The notes under the pieces: model-generated
Database searches by the model: none
The model's input: the letters and a program-made list of their open reading frames with translations, nothing else
Told to the model about the DNA's origin: nothing
Translations under genes and position numbers: made by a program
NCBI RefSeq assembly: GCF_002078875.1
Contig: NC_034438.1
Span: forward strand, 19,141,755 to 19,205,754
Source of the DNA: Numida meleagris
Lineage: Eukaryota; Chordata; Aves; Galliformes; Numididae
Length of the DNA stretch: 64,000 nucleotides
Direction: 5' to 3'
In this document: positions 40,101-52,100 of the stretch, piece by piece
Position numbering within the stretch: position 1 is the stretch's first letter
Layout: each line of letters begins with the position of its first letter

Positions 40101-43100
40101 TCAAGAAACATAGAAATGTTTCTCAATTATATATTTTCAGAAATATTTTCTAAACGTTTTAACAATTCATCTCCCCAGATTCCTTTTCTGGGAAGGAACT
40201 GTATTCCTACCAGGTTATCTGTCCTGACTTCCACTCTCTGTAGGTTTTCTTTTTGTGTTTGAGTTTGGCTAAGATTTACTTGTTCATTCATACAGGCCTC
40301 CTGACATTTCTGTCACTTTCTCTGTGCTGGGATACATTGCTCCTGAGCTTGGAGGTGATCTTTGAATGAGCACTCTTGAGCTCCTCTTCCCTCCACGACT
40401 TTATCCCACTCTGCCAAGAAGTTTCCTGTAGATGCTAAAAGTCTGTTCTCCTGAAGTCTGGGGTTGAAAGCTTGTTGAGAACCTTTCTGATTCCCCTAAG
40501 GATCTTGAACTCCACCATTTCAAGGTTCACTGGAGCCAAGACTGCCTAGAACCTTCACATTCCACACAAGCCCCTTCTTCTTGGTGACATACATAGCATA
40601 TCTCCTCATTGGCTCCTCTATCTTTTGGAGAAGGAAGTCATCATACACTAGTTTCAGGAATCTTCAATATCATTTACGTCCTGCTGTGTTGTCCCTCCAA
40701 TAGATATCATGGTGTTGATATCCCCCTAAGACCAGGCCTCGGGAAAGTGAAGCTTCTCCTTTGGGAGTAGAAGGCCTCTTCCACATGTTCTTCCTATTCA
40801 GGCAGCCTATAGCAGATCACCATCACAATGTCACCTGTCCTTGCTCTCCTTTAATCCATAAACTCCATCTGTTCCTAATCCACTCCCAGGCAGAGCGCCA
40901 TGCACGCCAGCTGGTCGCTGACTAGAGAGTGACCTCACCTCACCTACACATCCTTCTTAAAGAACCTGTGTCCATCCCATCATGCCTGTGATACCAATAA
41001 GATCACAGGCCTACAAGCATACACGATTAATTCCTCATTTATTCCCCATGTTATTTGCTTTTGCATAGACTTAGGCCCCTTATTTGCTTTCTTACTACTC
41101 ATAAAATCTAATTTTTGTGTACAGAAAGGAGAATTAGGCATCACAACAGGAAGACAAGTTGTCTTCTTGAACTTCCTTTTACTAGCTAGCTAGGGAATCT
41201 AATAATTGAATCATAAAAATGAAATAGGGTGGAAAAAAAACCTGGGAATGTTCTAGTTCAACCACCCTCATTCTTACTTCAGTAATTGAAGGTACTCAAA
41301 TCAAGTATCTCAAGACACCCCATTACAGCCAAGTGCAACTTTTTAGACCTTTAAATGCCTGTAAATAGGTGACCAGAGTAGGCTGTCTAGGCAAAGCTAG
41401 AAAGACCTGACATTTTCAAGCATATACTGCTGGTACTTTTAAGTAAATTAGCTAAGTACAAAGATTGAAAACAAGGTAGTTCTTAAAAGCCTATACTCTC
41501 GTGACTTTTTGTATATGTCTATTTCTGTTTTTAAGGAAAAATTTAATAGGGAATACATCATTTTTTGTGAACCAAATGACTTTTTTTAAACACTTATTTG
41601 ACACAGTGAACAATTTCTTTTAGCTTGCATGTAAGTGTTGGCATGAATTCCTCATTCTCATTTTTACATCTGAAATAATATGAAATAAAACTCAGTCTTG
41701 AAAGATACTAAGTACAATAGAAAAACAAAAAAGCATGAAAGAACAGGAAAACTTTTAAAGACATTGTCAAGAACGTTTGTTGCCTTAGAAGAAAAATTAA
41801 AAAACGGAACTATATTCAATTTGAAGTAAGATTGTGAACTAGATACTAACAAAGTACAAAAATACTAAATTCCCAATGTCGATAACTGATAGGTCCCTTT
41901 ACTAGCTGAAGAACTGTTATATAATCTTAGCAACTGTTCAATGCAATTATTCTGAATTCTTTTTTCAGTTCTAAAGTTTATAAAATGCAATGTTATGCCT
42001 CTTAGCAAAGAGGGTCAAAAAACAGCATGCCACAAAGCATGTTTATTTTTAAACTCAGAATTTTTTCTTTCCCTAAGTTTTCATATTTGCCATCTCTCTA
42101 TGAACCGTCTATATCCACATGGTAAGTTAATTTGTTTTTGTTGACACCTAAAAAGCTATAGCTAAAAATTAAACTGTTCTTTCTTTAAAGCTCTAGGAGT
42201 ACATTTTTTGTTACATCCCAGACTACCTACCTAGCACACTAACAAAAACATCAAAAAAATTAAATGTAAGAAGTGGTTCTTTCATCTGGCCAAAGTAGTC
42301 CACTATCGTTTTGAAGACATCTCTTTCAAATCCTGAATATGTAGGCTGCTTCAAATCTGTGCAGATGGGCCCTATTAAAAAAAGAAAAAAGAAAACAGAA
42401 AGTTGATTTGCAGCTATCAGCTTGATCACTGTTTGCCATTCCAGCCAATATAAGTGCAAATTCATGCAGTAAAGAAGCTTAGATACACTATTAAAAATAT
42501 TTTATTTATATTTCTAACAGATCTAGTGAAAACAAATATAATTGAGGGAAAAATATAAATAATTTAACCTTAAGATATTTCACTGAAGTAAACTGCACTG
42601 GCAAAAAAACATATGCTGACTGACTGATCTTTTTCAACATTGTTTTCAAGGCCATAATCAGAAAAAAATATGTCTGAGAATATAATTGATATTTGGTGAA
42701 ATTTTGATGAAGTTTTAAAGGCATAGTTAAAAAAAATAAAATAAACTAAGTGAGGTTTTAGGTGTTATTCCAAGTTTACTTACAATTTGCTAGGCATTTC
42801 ATTGCTGACAATATCCAGTGAGGTAAGTCCTCTGCACAAGGGAAAAAGAAAAAAAAGATACAGGAAAAGAATAACTCAGGTGTTTGTTTTTTTTAAAAAA
42901 CAAATTCTAAGATTATAGTGAACTAAAAATTCTTAAAGAAGTTCCTCTTATAATGTAGACTGATTGAAAAAAACAGATTATTCCTTAATATACACACAAA
43001 TAACTTCTGTCAGATTACATCTATACTCTAGTGTCTTCAGTGCTTCAGTATCAACCAGTTACACCTACAACTCTTACAGCTTAATGAGGAAAATTGGATC

Positions 43101-46100
43101 ATATAGTAAATCCTTAATCTGCCTTGTAAAATTTAACCAAACTTATTCAAATTATTATAAAGGTCAAGAGAGGGTGTAAAGTGGTTATTCTGTACTGAAG
43201 ATGATGAAAAGCATTCATACATTCAGTTCTGTCATTTCTGAAAAGAAGATAATATCCTGAAGTGTTCCAGCTGTCTGGAGAACAAACACCTATGTGCTCT
43301 AGAGGTGGTTACTTTGACAAACCAAATCAGGGTCCTACCCAATGTTTCACTTCTCTACAGATCTTGTGGAAAACATGGTTACAATATTAAGCATCCTCTC
43401 ATATCTTATTTAAAGTTTCCCTAGTGAGAAAAGCAGTTTTACATGGTGGTTGTTTCAAAATATATTGACTGAAAATGCAAAAATGAAAAGTTCTAAGCCT
43501 CTCTCTGTATATTCTGATCCTTTCTTGTTTTTTACTACATGTTGCCCTCATGTAGACACTCCAGTTCAGGCACAGATAGGCTGACAAAGGCAGCTTCAAA
43601 AGAAAGATATCCCTACAATTTTAACTGAAAATTTTCTGTTCTTTAACCTTTGTTCAATACTGCTGTGATGGTTTCACACTAGTAAGAAGGCTAAGATTCA
43701 CCACACAGTTCTCATTCCCTCTCAGCCTCCCAGGGGGAGAAAATATGATGAAAAAAAAATGAGATGGGACAGAGCACTCACCAATCACTGTCACAGGCAA
43801 AACAGACTCACCATAAGAAAAATTAATATCATGTGTTGCCTATTGGTAATAACAAACTAGAGCAGTGAAACTAAAAGCAAACTGCAAACCCCCTCCCCCT
43901 CCAACCAACTAGAATGGAATACCTAGATGTGGTTTTGTGTGGGCTTCCCGCAGGTTAAATTTCTCCAAGAACTGCTCCAACATGAGTCAATACCACAGGA
44001 TCCACCCTTCAGGAGTTAAATGATCACATATGGGTCCCCTACAGGAGGCAGCTCCAGCACAGGGCCTGCTCCAGCAGAGGCTCTCTACGAACTGCAGCTT
44101 TCGTGGACTCCTCCACAGAATCCAAGTGGAGATACGCTCTGTGTCTGGAGTGCCTCCTGGCCTCCACCCTCCTACACTGAGCTTGGTGTCTGTAGGATTG
44201 TTTCTCCCATTTCTCGCTCCTCTCTCCCACTTTCTGTTGTGCAGCATTTTTCCCCTTTCTTAAATACGCTCTCACAGCATCATTCACTGGATCGGCTTTG
44301 GCTATCACTGGGTCTTCTTTGGAGCTAGCTGGCACTGGCTCTGATCTGACATGGGGCAGCTGCTGGGCTCTTCTTACAGAGGACACCCCAGCATCCCCCT
44401 TGCTGCCAAAGTTTTGCCATGTAAACCTAATACATGTGCTAAAGTAGGTATACTGAAGTGTAAGTATGGAAAAAAAAAACACTCATTCTTGCTATTGGGG
44501 TGCACAACAGTAATGTAATCCATAAAAACTCTAGTGTAATGTGGTTATACAAGCATGAAGTTGCTATGTGTTTGCACAGACCAGAGTTAATGTTTTTCTT
44601 TTTTAAAAACAATAAACTACAATATAAAAAGTTAAACAAGACTTCTAAAATACTCACTTGATTTGTCTTCTAAAGTGACAATGCCTTGCTTATTGACATT
44701 GTATGCATTTTGGACTATATGCTTTGAATTCACAAGCTTTGTATCTATCACTTCATCCAGGGAATCCAAACCCAAGACTTTTTGTAGTCTGAAAAAATAC
44801 ATAAGCACACAATAAATACATCATATAATCTGCAAGAAGTAAATATAGAGCATTAGGACAGATACAGTTCTGAAAGAGACCCTTCACATTTATTGTTTTA
44901 GTCACAAGCGTGTAAAGGAGGATTACAGCAGACTGACACTATTCATACAAATTCCTATGCTACACTGTACTAGATCAAGTTTATTACAAAGAGAGAGTAT
45001 GCCAGGCTTAGGATGAAAAGAAATCATGATGTAAAATTACCTAAAGCATTTTTTGCGGGAGGAAAAAATGCTCTAAAATAAAGTATTTAGCTTTGCATAG
45101 GATGTTCCTTATGAAAAATGTAAGGAACATCTCAAAGCTTTCTGGATGTAGCTATTTCTTTCCTTATATTAAGTTCTGTACTTTTCATTAAAAGGCTGAA
45201 TGGTATCATACTTCTACATGAGTTCTTCAATTTCATAACAGGCAAAGAGAAAGATTGAGGGAAAAATGTGATTAAACAAAACAAAGTCCACACAATAACA
45301 GGACTTATATAGTACAAGAGAAAAAAAAGAAAAGTCAAAAAGTACAAAAGTTTCCTCATGAACTTGATCTGCTGATTTTGCAGGATAGTTAGTATCACCA
45401 GTATGGCGGCAATGAAAGGTGAGTAGATGAAGCTAGGAGCACTGCCAGGGAAAACAGACAAAACTGTTGACTACTATACAGTTTTACTCTATCAGCAGAT
45501 TACTGACATGTATACTCACCGTGACAAAGTCATTGATTTCCATATCTCTTCTATATTTTCTTGTGTCAACTCTCTACGGAAAACAAGCCTGCATGCTGGT
45601 ACTTCTCCTATAGCTATACTGTGACGCTTGTACCACATTTCAGAGTTCTAAAATCAGAAAAAAACACTGCTCATTAGCCAGTGATTTTTCAAATATTGAA
45701 CACTTTAACACACTTGTGGTACGTGTGATAATTTTAAGATGTCTTAAGTTCTAGCAAAATCCCCAAGATGCAAGCATTTTTAGCTCTCAAATGCACAACA
45801 TCTTTTCTCTGTTATTTAACATCTTCAAAGCTGAAAAACGATGTGAGTAGCCATTAAAATTCACAAGTCAGTGATCTGGTACTCAGTTCAGATCCTTTTC
45901 ATGACCAAAACAAGTTCAAATCAACCACCATACTAAGGCTAAACAGTTGTTTATGGAAAAATTATTGGAAAATTTTTAGATGAGATAAAAACTTTTTTTT
46001 GTTCTTGTTCACCATATGTTGATCATAATTAAATAGTGAACTCATTAGCAAGGTCAAAACAGCAATAAAATAAAAGCACACTGTTACAGCTAAAGACATC

Positions 46101-49100
46101 CACCATATCTAATCCACCATTAGAAAAGAGAAGTAAAGAGAGAATACAAGTTTATGTGACTATTATCCTTTACTCAGTCTTCAGATCCCAGTTTGGTACT
46201 TGAAAATTGTCATCAGTGTGCCTATGCGTGCACATACAAAGCAGGTTGTGTCCATAGCGTACTCTAAAGCAAAGTTCTGGATCATTTCCAGTTACTGTGC
46301 ATTGATTTGCACCACTGCAGTCCTAGATCACATTAACAGTATTCCTTGTGGTCACAACTAACCCATAACATGCACTCCCGGAATGTGCCTAATCACTCCA
46401 ACCGCTAATTGTCTGTCACTTCACGACACTAGACTAGAGATAGTTTGAAATGAAAAACATCCTCTGCAATCAATATCTGGCCAGATCCATGTCTATCAGT
46501 CCACACATCGCAAATAACTGCTCTACTTGATGCTGCAGCAATTTAAGATTTGGTTAAACCACTTTAAGTTACCTGTCTACTTCACCCTTCCAGTAGAAGC
46601 TACAACTTTTTTAAGGCAGCTAACCTTAAAAAAAAAAAAAAACAACAAATCTTTCTTCCTTTGCCTCATCTGTTTCAAGTTATTAACCAAAGCTGTTAAT
46701 GAAAGCATTTTTCAGCTATGCCAGACTGCATATTGTCACATCTGAGACAGTTGTACCTTTGATAACATTTTGCAGGGCAGGATGATTGGATGGAAATCTA
46801 GAGCAGACAGCTGGAAGTTGTAACGCGATAAAACTGCAGCAAGTACGTACTCAGTAACTAAAATACTTTATTTTTTTACATGCCTTTTGTATTACCTTTT
46901 CTTTCCTCCTTATAAATCTCCCACCTACTCTTGCAGTTCTAAGGAAAATGCCTCACCCCAGAACCTGCTGCACATGAAAAGAACGTATGATTTGCATTTA
47001 AATAATTGCATTACAAATGTGGAATACCTATTTATTCAGAACCTCTTGATGTTCAGCAGAACAGTAGGAACTGCTTTTCCAAACAGACTATCATTCACCA
47101 AGAAATCCAAGGTGAAAGTCCTGCACTGAACAGAATTAATAAAAAGGCTAAAATTCTAAAAGAAGTCCCAACAGTTTATAAATTGTGTTCTTAACCTTTT
47201 CATACTGAAGGAAAGGTTTAGAACAAAGGAAACTCAAAAGGCCTAGACTTTTACAATATCAAATTGAAGATAAGTGATAAAATTTTGTTTTATTAATAAA
47301 AGTAATATTTTTTCCAACTTTGCAAAATCTGGATCAATACAAGTAAGCATAGAGCAGGATGATTCTCTAAGGTCACCAACGGTAGCAACAAAAGGAGGAC
47401 AACTTCTTCACCACAATGTACTCCTTGTAGAAAAGGAAATGGAATCACCAACAACTTCACAGTATCTAGAAAGGGAGTATATTGTCCATGTTCTGCCATA
47501 TGAAGAGCCTGAGTAGAAGTTATGTTGTAAGCAACAGTAAAGGAACTACTTTGTCTTCTAGTATAAGAAATGTGTCACTGGAATTAAAGCACAGTGAGAT
47601 GCAAATATATTGGCGAAAACATCCATGCTGAACTTAGGATGCTAAGTACACTATAATCTGTAACAGAAAGAATACTCAATGCCAAAATCCTCAGCAAATC
47701 ATTAAGAACAGCACTGCTGTACACACTTAGAAGTATTTTACATTTAATTCTCTTAAATCAAGTAACTTGCGGCACAATTAAGAATTCATAATTAAATTTT
47801 GCTTTCCAAATGTGTATGGGTCTGGAGAAATTAAATGGATATCTTACCATCATGACTGATTTCACAGGGATGTGTTCTTGAGAAGTGCCAGCCTTTGGAT
47901 CATTCCAATCTGGAAATTTAATGACTTCCTTTCCAAATGAAGGTTTCTTTGGGTATGGCTTCAGTGGTGAGGAGGGAGGAAATCTGTAATTGGAGAACAC
48001 TTTTAAAGCTTCTGAACTTCACACTATTCCATATTTACCAAAGGAAAGCTATGCAAGTAAGCCTTCATATGCTTAAGTACAGCAAAAGCCTTGGACATTC
48101 ACAGAGCACGTTAGTTGCCTGAAGATAGGACGTTTGACCTTTTACTTAACACCTAAGATGTGCCATTTGGCCTTCATCTGCTGTTCCAGAACAGCTTAAG
48201 TCCTTTGTATATCCTATGATATAACTGAAAACCTTGAGTGGATGTCCTTGATACTCTGGTGTATCTCAAATCGCACCACCTGTCTATCTTCTTTAGAAGG
48301 TATCTTTAGAAGGTGTTTCTGCTGAAAAAGCAGAAAAAGAAAGTAGGTACATTTTCCCTCATGTGTGCAACTGCTAGCATGCATCTCCTAAAGCAAAGAT
48401 ACGTAACTAAGTCACGTGACTAACACTTGCATTTAATTAGCATGCACACAAGTCAGTGACTGCATAAAGTTCTGTCCACATTACCGTATTCTTCTGTGTC
48501 TACATGCTTTCTATGCGAAGATCATATCCTGCAGTTTTGGAGTCTTTTTTCCAGCTTGTTGTGAAGGAAACTCTTTCACCTTTTAAGGCATTCCAAGTGC
48601 CTTGAAGAAATTGGCAGAAATAAATCCTAAGCTAGACCTTATAGGTGTTGGAAAACAAACAATCATCACCTAGCTGAGAGCATATATGAAGAAATTAATG
48701 ACAACACATTAGAAAGAAATCTGATGATAATCTTCCATCAGTCTGGCTCTGATCAAATCTCATTTACCCGTACTCCTAAGTTTTAGATGCTAACATTCCT
48801 GATGCTTCAAGAAATTGCTTCTGCCTCCCTCATCCCCCTTAATCAGCATGTGAAGGACAGTTACAGCTATGCCTAAGCAACAAGAAGTTGCACACCGCTA
48901 GGTATCATACATTCATATCCTACCAGAAAGCTTCTCATGCTCACGAATTTCTCAAGTTCTTTAAAATTTTTGCCCATCTTTTCAATTCCAAGATCTAATT
49001 AGTTTTCACATTAATTTTATTTTCTAGTTTTATTAGTCCAGGTTCAGTATACTGCACGGGTTAAACATCTTATTTTTCTTTTGCTTTGCAGTATTGTCAG

Positions 49101-52100
49101 TAGTTTCCCATTTCCCTTCCAGTTCATCCTAATATCTGTATTTGTCACTTAATTTCCTGGTTCTCAAAGCAACCAGTAAAGGAGTTCTTGAAACCAGAAA
49201 AAGTAGGTGCATTCCCCTTTTTCAAATAGCATGTCACGATTTTATGATTTTTTGTTATCGGTATATGAGGCAGATCTAGAGATAACTCCGTGACATAGCA
49301 TTACAGCAAGATTCAGACAGAGTCAAGCTTTTGGATAGACAATGGAAAGCCTCTGGTTTACATACAAAAATAACTCAAGAGTTAGATAGAAACTGGGGAG
49401 CATTCCAAAGCTGATATGTCAAGATTTACATGGTTTTCTACCAACAGCACTAGTTTTAGCAGTTTAGACAAGCAGGTAGTAAAGATACCTTTTTATGTCA
49501 ATTAACCTTGAATCAATGGTGTAACAAATGTCACAGATGAATTCCCAGACATTACAGAGATTTGAAGGCAACAGGGAGACTGAAGGCAAACTCTTTAAAG
49601 GAATTAAAGAGTTATCCTCCAAGAAGACTGCAACACCAGCTGTCCAGCTGAAGTAAGTGCCTCTACGCCACACATGCAACTTGGGAAACAAAGAGGAGTT
49701 GAAAGCCATCATGCTACTGGAAAATCACTATGTAGTTGCCATCACTGAAACCTGGTAGGACAGGTGAGGAAGGAGGGGAGGAAGCATTCCCCTGTACATC
49801 AAGGAAGGAATAGAGTGTAAAGAGCTGTCCCTGAAGAATGGCCATGAGCAAGTTAAAAGCCTATGAGTGAGAGACAGAGACAACAAAAGGTGCCTTGTGG
49901 TTGGTGTCTACTGCAGGACACCTGACCAAGCCCGCTGATGAAGCCTTCTTTCTCCAGCTACAGGAGACATCCCAATCACAGGCTCTCATCCTGCTGAGAC
50001 TTCAACTACTCTGACATCTGCTGGAAAAGTAGCACAGTGAGCTGCAGGCAGTCCAGGAGGCTCCTGGAATACATTGAGGGTAACTTCCTGAGCAAAGTAA
50101 TAGACAGCCCCACCAGGGGTATGCTGTATAGGACCAGCTGCTCACCAACACGAGTCAAATGACTGGTGACAGGATTGGAGACAGCCTGGGCTGCAGTGAT
50201 AATGCAGTGGTGGAATTCACACTCTTGAGGGATACTGGACAGGCAGAGAGTAAAATCAGGAAGCTTAATATTAGGAAAGCCAAATTCCAGCTCTTCAGGG
50301 AGTTAGATAACAAAACCGCAATGGAAACAGCCCTTAAGTACATGAGAGTGGAGCAGAGCTGACAGATACTTATGGTAGCTTTCCTTAGTGCGCAAGAGCT
50401 CTTCATCCCCAGGTGGAGGAAGTTAGGGAAAAGGAAGGCATGAGACAGGCATGGCTGAACAGGGGAACCTGTTCATCAAACTGAAGAGTAAGAAGAAAAT
50501 GCTCAGGCAGTGGAAGCAGGGACGGGTAACCTGGGAGGAGTATAGGGATACTGCCAGGCTGAGTAGGGATGGGATCAGGAAGGCCAAAGCCCAACAAAAA
50601 CTAGACTTGGCAAAGGGTGAAAAAAAGAATAAGATAGGATTCTGTAGGTGCATCAACCAGAAAAGTGCAGTGAGCAATAAAGGCAGGCTAGTAAAAACAG
50701 AAAAGGAAGACTGAGGTATTCAATATTTTTGCCTCAGCCTTCACTAACAACTGCTCTACACACAGCCATCAAGCAGATGGTTCAGAAGGTAGAAACTGGC
50801 GGAGCAATGCTCATTCTGCTGTAAGCAGCGATCAGGTTTGCAATCACCTGAGGAATCTGAACATCCGTAAGTCTATAGATTCCAGTGATTTGCATTCCAG
50901 AGTCCTGGGGGAACTGGCTGACAGAGTTACCAAGCCACTCTCAATGATATTTGAAAAGTCATGGTAGTCAGGTGGAGTCCCTGGTGACTGGAGAAAAGGC
51001 AATGTCACACCCATTTTTAAGAAGAGTAGAAAGGATGACCCAGGGAGCTACCGACCTGTTTGGCTCACCTCAGTGCTGGGGAAGGTCATGGTGCAGATCC
51101 TCCTGGAAGCTATGCTAAGACATATGGAAGAGAGGAAAGTTATACAGGATAACCAGCATGTCTTCACCAAGCGCAGGTCCTGTCTTACCAAGCTAGACAC
51201 TTTTTAAGATGGCATAACTTTGTCAACAGACAAGGGAAGAACCACTGATGTCATATATCTGGACTTCAGTAAAGCCTTTAATACAGTACCCCATAATATC
51301 CTTCTCTTCAAAGTGGAAAAATATGGATTTGATGGGTGGACTGTTCGTCAGATGAGGAACTGGTTGCAAGACCATACCCAGAGAGTAATTAGTAGTCAAT
51401 GGCTCAATGCCCAGGTGGAAATCAGTGATAAGCAGTGACCCTTAGGCACCTGTACTGGGACCAGAGCTCTTTAACATCTTCATCAATAACATCAAAAGTA
51501 GCATTGAGTACACCCTCAGCAAGTTTGGGGACGACACCAGGCTATGTGATGCAGCTGACATGCCTGAGCTATTCAGAGACACCCAGATAAACTAAAGCAG
51601 TGGGTCCAGGTGAACTTCACAAGATTCTACAAAGCCAAGTGCAAGGTCTTGCTCCTGGATCATGGCAACTCCCACTGTCAGTACAAATTGAGGGACAAAA
51701 AAGTGCAGCAAGCCCTGCCAAAAAGGTCTTGGAGGTACTGGTGGATGTTAAGATGGACATGAGCCAGCAGTGTGCACTCACAGCCCAGGAAGCCAACTGT
51801 ATCTTGGGCTGAATCAAAAGAAGCATGGCCAGCAGGTCAAGGGAGGTGATCCTGCCCCTCTGCTCTGTGCTGGGGAGATCTCACCTGGAGTACAGCATCC
51901 AGATGTGGAGATCTCAGTACAGGAGAGACAAAGACCTGCTGGGGCACATCCAAAGGAGGGCCACAAAAATAATCCAAAAGATGGAACACCTCTCTTAAGA
52001 GGACAGGCTGAGCGAGCTGGAGCTGTTCAGCCTGGAGAAGAGAAGGCTTTGAGGCGACCTGATAGTGGCCTTTCAGTATCTAGAGTGAGGCTTTAAGAAG

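Larger units (their letters stand above)
40075..42230 (-). other. DEPDC1B: DEPDC1B intron 7
   Basis: 2,156 nt. The exon 8-proximal half is occupied by the CR1 endonuclease remnant; the rest is AT-rich and unassigned. Confidence 0.8.

Noticed and set aside
44020..44482. Overlapping open frames on both strands, up to 147 codons
   Set aside because: They lie inside the ERVL-type LTR in intron 5; the GC-rich LTR simply lacks stops. No retroviral protein features.
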